This document shows positions 32,036 through 37,274 of a DNA stretch of 37,274 nt, piece after piece (position 1 is the stretch's first letter; every line of letters starts with the position of its first letter). Below the pieces are notes generated by a model. It did not search any database. It was not told where the DNA came from and saw nothing but the letters and a program-made list of their open reading frames with translations. The stretch is taken from contig CAVGRN010000020.1 of the NCBI GenBank assembly GCA_963631545.1, forward strand, positions 1-37,274. The letters run 5' to 3'. The position numbers were made by a program, and so were the translations under genes. Source of the DNA: UBA1181 sp963631545. GTDB taxonomy: Bacteria; Bacteroidota; Bacteroidia; Bacteroidales; Paludibacteraceae.

Positions 32036-35000
32036 ATGAAGAAATTCTTGAATTTATTATTACTCTGTATTGCCGTGATTGGCTTTGGAGGCGAGGTGAC
32101 TGCGGCTGACACTGACTACACGCCGGAACTCTTCATTACGACCCATATCAACCAGGGCGACCCGGCGTGTCCGTTCCCTCAGTTCTTGGAGTACAAGGGC
32201 GGCGGTAAATCCCTCGCTAAGTACAATGCCGAGGGTGTAACGCATGCCGACATGGAGAAGGCGATGCGCGAGGCTTACCAAATCATGATGCACCGCTGCC
32301 GTTACTCCGACTTGAGTCATGATGGTGTTCAGTACATCACCTTCAACTCCGACGATGTGCCGGGCAACTACGGCACGTTCGTTTCCGAGGGTGATGGCTA
32401 CGCTTTGCTGGCTGCGGCTATCTTTGCCGACCAAAACACCTTCACGGGACTCTACATGTGGATTCACGATGTGCGTTTTGCTGGTGTGGAACGTTTTATT
32501 GATGGCAAGTCGCGCGGAACGGATGCGGATAATTACGCTGGACCATATATGGCAGCTTGGAAAGACAAAACTTTTGACGCAACGTATGGTACTGACAGTC
32601 ACTCTGCTTCCGATGGTGATATGGATATCGCTATGGGTATGCTCATCGCTTACAAACAGTGGGGTGAGTGGTTGAAATATGATGGTCGCGTAGTTAAAGA
32701 CTACAACGGTAAGCCCATCTCATTAAAGTACCATGCACAACGTGTCATCGGTGCTTTGGTGGATACCGTTCCGCAGCACGACAAAGGTAATGGGGTTTTG
32801 TCTGGTTATATCACAGGAATTGTGGGTGCTGATGGTTATCAAAAAAGAGGAAATTCTTGGGGAGACCTGACAACGTGGCGTATAGATAACTCAACATACG
32901 AGGACTGTATTGCAAAGTATCCTAACATAAATGGTGATATCCCTAATAGTGGACCGTACCTTTTCTCTATATGGGGTGGAAACTACATCGACTATGATGG
33001 CCCTTCTTACTTCGACGAGTTTTATCGTTGGTTGAAAGATGGTGATGGTGTTGATGATAATAATAAAGACCGAGCAGAGTGGGAGATGCACCAGTTCCGC
33101 CGTGCATACGCTTCGGGTAACTGGCTGAATGCGCAAGCCTACGCGCAAGGTTATTATGCCTCTATCGGTAGGGTTTCTATGTCAAACCATGCGGGTCCTC
33201 CAACCTTCGACGTTTATGTCGATGGTGAGGATTTCCGTTACGCTTGGCGTCACTTGATAGACTATTTGTGGCACGGCACAGCGCAATGTTCTTGGGATCC
33301 TGTCACGCACCAGGTTGTAGAGGGCGCAACAGATGATTCTGAAAGACTGATGGCAATCCGCCATTGCGATTTGTTGCGCGAGCCTTCAAATAAAGGAAAG
33401 ACGATTTGCTCCGCCATGGGTGCTTCTCCAGATCCTGGTCAACCTTATTGGAAGGGCGTTTCTCAGATTCCTCAACAATATAGATATGATGGTGGAATCA
33501 CTTCTGTTTATCACACCAACTACACGCCGGGTTCGAGTGCTGCCGCTCCTGTCATTGCAGAAGATTTGGAGTTGACGGCAGATATCTACCGCCAGTGTGA
33601 GATTCTTTGGGATGATTGCTCGGGTTTGGCAAAATTCTCCAATCCAGATCAACGCTATATTGGAAGTACACCGAAGTATTTCCACGGTTGGTTCCGTACA
33701 CTCGGAATGTTGATTTGTTCGGGTAACTTGCTCGCTCCAGAGGATATGAAGCCTACTGCCAACGTCAAGGTCTACATGTCTGTTGACAAGACTTACGCCT
33801 ACGTTGGGGATGACGTAACCTATGGTGTGCAGTATCGTAACTACGGTACGCTTGATGCCACAGGAACGAAGATCACCACAAAATTGGATCCTAACTACAC
33901 TTTCGTAAGTGCTACGAAGGGTGGAAAATATAATGCTTCCGATCACTCTATCACTTGGAACATTGGTTCTATTCCAGGCTTCAAGTCGGACAAGTTGGCT
34001 GCGACGATGGATTCAGTCTTCTTCACTGTCAATGTGGCAGGTACGTTGAATCCGAGAATCTGCTTGACAAGTACGATTTCAGGTTCAAATTTTGATGATT
34101 GGACTTCTAACGAATATCCAAACCACGCTACCTACACGATGGAGCGCAACTGCGTGGATATCCTCGCAAGCCGTTCTCTTTATATTAAGAAGAAAGCCAA
34201 CCGCACAAAACTCAATCCTAAGGATGTGGTTACCTTTACCGTTGAGTTTGGAAACAAGTCGGAAGGAGAAGATTCGTGGATGAATGGTGGTCGTGATCAC
34301 GTCCGCATTTCATACGCAAACTATGTTCCGGATCCATGCTACCAATTCTACATGGATTATCGTTTCTGGAACGATTCTTACGAGGCGTATATCAACATGC
34401 ACAACTATCGTGTATCCTACTATATGTATGATGCGGCAGCCAAAGGTTTGGTTTCAACTGATAACCCAACTGGTTGGACATTTGTGGTTGATAACGTGAA
34501 CGACTTGGATAAATACGGTTACAACCCAGAAGAAGGTCCGATTTCGTTCTCTTACCAGAAAGTTCCGCAAGGAGAAGATGAGTATGGAAAGTGGAATCAG
34601 CGTTTGATGATCCGTTTCGGTGAAACGTTGATGGCGCCTTCTACGCATGTCTATGATAAGTTGGATTCACAGTATTTGCTCCATAAGGGAGTCTATGGTC
34701 CGGGCTTTATTCGTGCTCGTTTGGCATCTAATCCTGCCAGTCAGTTACAAGATCGTGTGAAAGACGATTGGTCTTACTCGGAGGATTTGAAGGTGAAGAC
34801 GATCGATGCACAGGCAGAAACCTTCGCTTTGATTACGCCATGTTGGGCAAACTATGATAATCCTGGCTATGAACTGGGCGAGACGGACTATTCGCGCCAT
34901 GTGTGCGGTATCGGTCCTCAAGCCTTAACAATGAAGCCATTTAGCCGTGTTTTGGTAGAGGAGTTTGACGGTTACACTTGGCGTCGTATTCAAGGAACTG

Positions 35001-37274
35001 GTCCATTGCCAGGACGAGAAGCCTACAATGTGGTTGTTTGGGATACCATCCCTTACGAGTTGGAGTGGGTTGGCTGGAAAGACAGCACCGCTCTGAAAGA
35101 CGATAACGGAAATAAGATCAAAGCAACCTATACCCCTGCTGCCGACCCTAAGGGACAAAACTTTACGGGTATCGTGAAGTGGACGATTCCAACGATGTTG
35201 GTGGGCGAAGAGGATAAACTGGTTTACCTTGCCAAAGCGCGCGACTTAGGTTGCCCAGATGTTGACGATGTGGAGTATAAGAATGTGGCTTGGATCAAAT
35301 CTGAGACCGATTCGCCAGATTCCTCACAAGTTGACTTGCTCACCACTTGCTCTGAGTTGCCGCCGGTCATCGAGGAGCAAGACGCCCTCTCGAAAACTGC
35401 CGACCGCAAAAAGGCAATGGTAGACGATGAGGTAACTTACACCTTGAATTTCAAGAATACAATAGGAACGAAAGTAGACAATAAATGCAAATCAACTGAC
35501 AGTTTGGTGGCATTAGGTTCAGGTTCGCTCCCTGCAGTGGGTGCTTCAGGATTGAAACTCAGCACGAACGGTTCTACAGCCTACTTCTTTGCACCAGAGT
35601 ATTCTTACGGAAAGAATGGTACAGTCTATGCAACCTTTGCAGAGTGTGCGCAGTCTACGCAGGAACTCTACATTGTGTTCCGTTATGTCAGCGGTACGCC
35701 AGGAAGCGCAGACTTCAAGGGTATCTGCATGAAATTGTTCATCAACAAAGATGGTCAAAACAATTTCGGATATCAATTGTATAATGATGGTACATTGGTG
35801 GCAAAAGAGGGCGAGACATGGGCGGATGCACTTCAATTCCCAGGCTCATCTACAACGCCAACCTTCAAGTTCGTCTTGAATGATGACCATTTATATATGT
35901 ATATCAATGACGAGGAAGACGAGTGGTCGAATGTTGTGAAGGACTGGAAGGGCTTGACCTCTGCTGGTCCCGGCTACTTCGGTATGTATGTCAACAGTAA
36001 TGGAAACTCATCTACACAGTTGGGCGAATTCATTACCGAACTCGACTATGCATTCAACATCACCCTTTACGATGACCTTCCTGAAGAGTTAGGCGAAGTA
36101 ACGGAAATTTCGGACAAGGGTGTTTGGGACGAGAAGACCAACCGAATCACTTGGCCAACCATTGCCACAACCAAGGAGACCGCTTTGGCAGCCAACGAAG
36201 AGGTTGAGTACACTTTCAAAGCAAAAGTCGTTTCTTGTGAGAAATACATCAACAACACGGCACTTGCAACTGTCTATGGACAAGATACTTTGAAATATAT
36301 CAAGACCATTGAGTGTGGCGAGGAAAATTGTAAATTGGAAGAGGTAACGCTTGAAGCTGACGATGTGGTTGCTTGCGATTCTACGATCCTTCGTGCCACC
36401 GCATTGCAGAAAGGTTCATACTACTACGAGTTCTATTTGGATGGCGAAAAGCAAACGCCAAAGAACTACAAGTATGACACTTTGATTATCAAGAACTCGG
36501 GCAAGTGGCATGTCAAAGTCATCAACATGACAGACGAGACATGCTATTTGGAGAGCAAGAAAATCACGGTTACAGTCAATGAAAGTCCAGTAGGCGATGA
36601 TTACGACTTGAACATCATCTGTAAGAATGTAAAAGTCGCTGAGAATAAGAACTATGCGAAGTTGGCAACCGACCTCAATGCTGAGGTTGAGGCTGGCAAC
36701 AGCATCACTTGGTTGGACGAGGCGAAAGAGCCGATGACCGAGATGCCAGACATAGATGCACTCTCAGCAGGCGCATACGATTACATGTACTTGATCGAGT
36801 CGCCAACCTGTGTGTCTGACACTTACCATGTAACCTTCACCATTGCCGATACCGTGGCGTTGGAGTTGAAAGACCTCACCCTCTGTTCGGGTATCACGGG
36901 AACACTCGATGCAGGCGAAGGTACTGGCTTGACCTACTTGTGGAGCAACGGTGAAAAGACACAAACCATCGAGGTGGACAAAGCCGGCGAATACACTGTC
37001 GAAGTTACCAATGCCGATGGATGTGTCAGCAAGGCAACTTCAACCGTAAAGGTACAAGACAAGTTGGAGGTTGATTTGGGTGGCGATACCGTTATCTGTA
37101 GTGCCGATTTGCCATACATCTTGGATGCGACAGAAAATTTCGATACCTACGAATGGGATGATGCTTCAACAGAAAGCAAGATGGAGGTTACCGCAACAGG
37201 TACTTACTCTGTCAAGGTTACCCAAGGAAAATGTGAAGGCTCGGGCGAAGTAAAAGTAACGGTTTCTGCAAATC
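32036..37274 (+). CDS. giant secreted GH8 enzyme with DUF11-like and Ig-like domains (3' end outside window)
   Basis: The frame stays open from ATG 32036 to the window end, 1,746 codons, without a stop; I checked phase at six points. A signal peptide (MKKFLNLLLL...VTA) is followed by a GH8 domain (about 30-560). VSEGDGYALLAA carries the probable catalytic acid E118, and ASDGDMDIAMGMLIA (191-205) matches the GH8 signature except one Gly. GH8 members hydrolyse beta-1,4 glucan, xylan or chitosan. Then come DUF11-like domain 1 (about 572-708), DUF11-like 2 (about 712-1105) and 3 (about 1115-1427), the latter two interrupted by insertions, then Ig-like repeats with LWSNGEKTQTIEVDKAGEYTVEV. The C-terminus, possibly with a T9SS tail, is not seen. 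An ATG at 32031 is out of frame and hits a stop at once. Confidence 0.9.
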   Translation, partial: MKKFLNLLLLCIAVIGFGGEVTAADTDYTPELFITTHINQGDPACPFPQFLEYKGGGKSLAKYNAEGVTHADMEKAMREAYQIMMHRCRYSDLSHDGVQYITFNSDDVPGNYGTFVSEGDGYALLAAAIFADQNTFTGLYMWIHDVRFAGVERFIDGKSRGTDADNYAGPYMAAWKDKTFDATYGTDSHSASDGDMDIAMGMLIAYKQWGEWLKYDGRVVKDYNGKPISLKYHAQRVIGALVDTVPQHDKGNGVLSGYITGIVGADGYQKRGNSWGDLTTWRIDNSTYEDCIAKYPNINGDIPNSGPYLFSIWGGNYIDYDGPSYFDEFYRWLKDGDGVDDNNKDRAEWEMHQFRRAYASGNWLNAQAYAQGYYASIGRVSMSNHAGPPTFDVYVDGEDFRYAWRHLIDYLWHGTAQCSWDPVTHQVVEGATDDSERLMAIRHCDLLREPSNKGKTICSAMGASPDPGQPYWKGVSQIPQQYRYDGGITSVYHTNYTPGSSAAAPVIAEDLELTADIYRQCEILWDDCSGLAKFSNPDQRYIGSTPKYFHGWFRTLGMLICSGNLLAPEDMKPTANVKVYMSVDKTYAYVGDDVTYGVQYRNYGTLDATGTKITTKLDPNYTFVSATKGGKYNASDHSITWNIGSIPGFKSDKLAATMDSVFFTVNVAGTLNPRICLTSTISGSNFDDWTSNEYPNHATYTMERNCVDILASRSLYIKKKANRTKLNPKDVVTFTVEFGNKSEGEDSWMNGGRDHVRISYANYVPDPCYQFYMDYRFWNDSYEAYINMHNYRVSYYMYDAAAKGLVSTDNPTGWTFVVDNVNDLDKYGYNPEEGPISFSYQKVPQGEDEYGKWNQRLMIRFGETLMAPSTHVYDKLDSQYLLHKGVYGPGFIRARLASNPASQLQDRVKDDWSYSEDLKVKTIDAQAETFALITPCWANYDNPGYELGETDYSRHVCGIGPQALTMKPFSRVLVEEFDGYTWRRIQGTGPLPGREAYNVVVWDTIPYELEWVGWKDSTALKDDNGNKIKATYTPAADPKGQNFTGIVKWTIPTMLVGEEDKLVYLAKARDLGCPDVDDVEYKNVAWIKSETDSPDSSQVDLLTTCSELPPVIEEQDALSKTADRKKAMVDDEVTYTLNFKNTIGTKVDNKCKSTDSLVALGSGSLPAVGASGLKLSTNGSTAYFFAPEYSYGKNGTVYATFAECAQSTQELYIVFRYVSGTPGSADFKGICMKLFINKDGQNNFGYQLYNDGTLVAKEGETWADALQFPGSSTTPTFKFVLNDDHLYMYINDEEDEWSNVVKDWKGLTSAGPGYFGMYVNSNGNSSTQLGEFITELDYAFNITLYDDLPEELGEVTEISDKGVWDEKTNRITWPTIATTKETALAANEEVEYTFKAKVVSCEKYINNTALATVYGQDTLKYIKTIECGEENCKLEEVTLEADDVVACDSTILRATALQKGSYYYEFYLDGEKQTPKNYKYDTLIIKNSGKWHVKVINMTDETCYLESKKITVTVNESPVGDDYDLNIICKNVKVAENKNYAKLATDLNAEVEAGNSITWLDEAKEPMTEMPDIDALSAGAYDYMYLIESPTCVSDTYHVTFTIADTVALELKDLTLCSGITGTLDAGEGTGLTYLWSNGEKTQTIEVDKAGEYTVEVTNADGCVSKATSTVKVQDKLEVDLGGDTVICSADLPYILDATENFDTYEWDDASTESKMEVTATGTYSVKVTQGKCEGSGEVKVTVSAN

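Overview
The window looks like chromosome from a Bacteroidota bacterium, most likely an anaerobic plant-fibre-degrading member of the Bacteroidales. Three things point there. Most intergenic gaps carry the Bacteroidota-type promoter (TTG/TTTG, about 19-20 bp, then TAnnTTTG) and lack Shine-Dalgarno sites. Secreted proteins end in type IX secretion (T9SS)-like C-terminal domains. The metabolic genes (ATP-type PEP carboxykinase, succinate-type CoA transferase) fit succinate/propionate fermentation.

Layout. 1-5742: an AT-rich repeat-bearing edge, a small exported protein, pckA on the minus strand with a hairpin-rich leader, then RNase R and a tightly linked YD-like repeat lipoprotein. 5743-9968: a DEAD-box RNA helicase, a YigZ/IMPACT protein, a 200-bp gap saturated with TGGAA/TTCCA words, and a DUF4143-type AAA ATPase. 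9969-14950: two minus-strand secreted proteins, a pectate lyase (PL1) and a HExxH putative metallopeptidase with a T9SS-like tail. 15311-17025: CoA transferase and tRNA-Met. 17152-21422: minus-strand housekeeping genes (histidine phosphatase; yceD-rpmF; frr-rsgA-orphan histidine kinase). 21499-23796: a WG-repeat exported protein. 23809-26547: a restriction-modification locus with two adenine methyltransferases that overlap by 47 nt and a restriction gene that looks 3'-truncated. 26694-29024: a second PL1 enzyme with a ricin-like N-terminal domain. 29213-31778: periplasmic rhodanese, hemW and a FISUMP-like lipoprotein. 32036 to the window end: a giant reading frame (more than 1,746 codons, stop not reached) with an N-terminal glycoside hydrolase family 8 (GH8) domain, DUF11-like domains and Ig-like repeats.

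How the genes fit together. The two pectate lyases, the GH8 giant and the putative metallopeptidase are exported enzymes suited to plant cell-wall polymers and associated protein. No SusC/SusD pair is visible, so this looks like a set of individually promoted T9SS cargo genes rather than a polysaccharide utilisation locus. PckA and the CoA transferase would serve the resulting sugar fermentation.

The strongest oddities are: (i) two DUF11-like domains in the GH8 giant that each appear split by a large inserted domain at the same place; (ii) twelve TGGAA/TTCCA words within 198 bp in front of the AAA ATPase, including a 33-bp tandem repeat that forms its promoter; (iii) the decayed restriction gene beside two intact-looking overlapping methyltransferases; (iv) a GAAATCA/TGATTTC motif cluster on the pectate lyase promoter. 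All calls come from reading the sequence; no database search was run.
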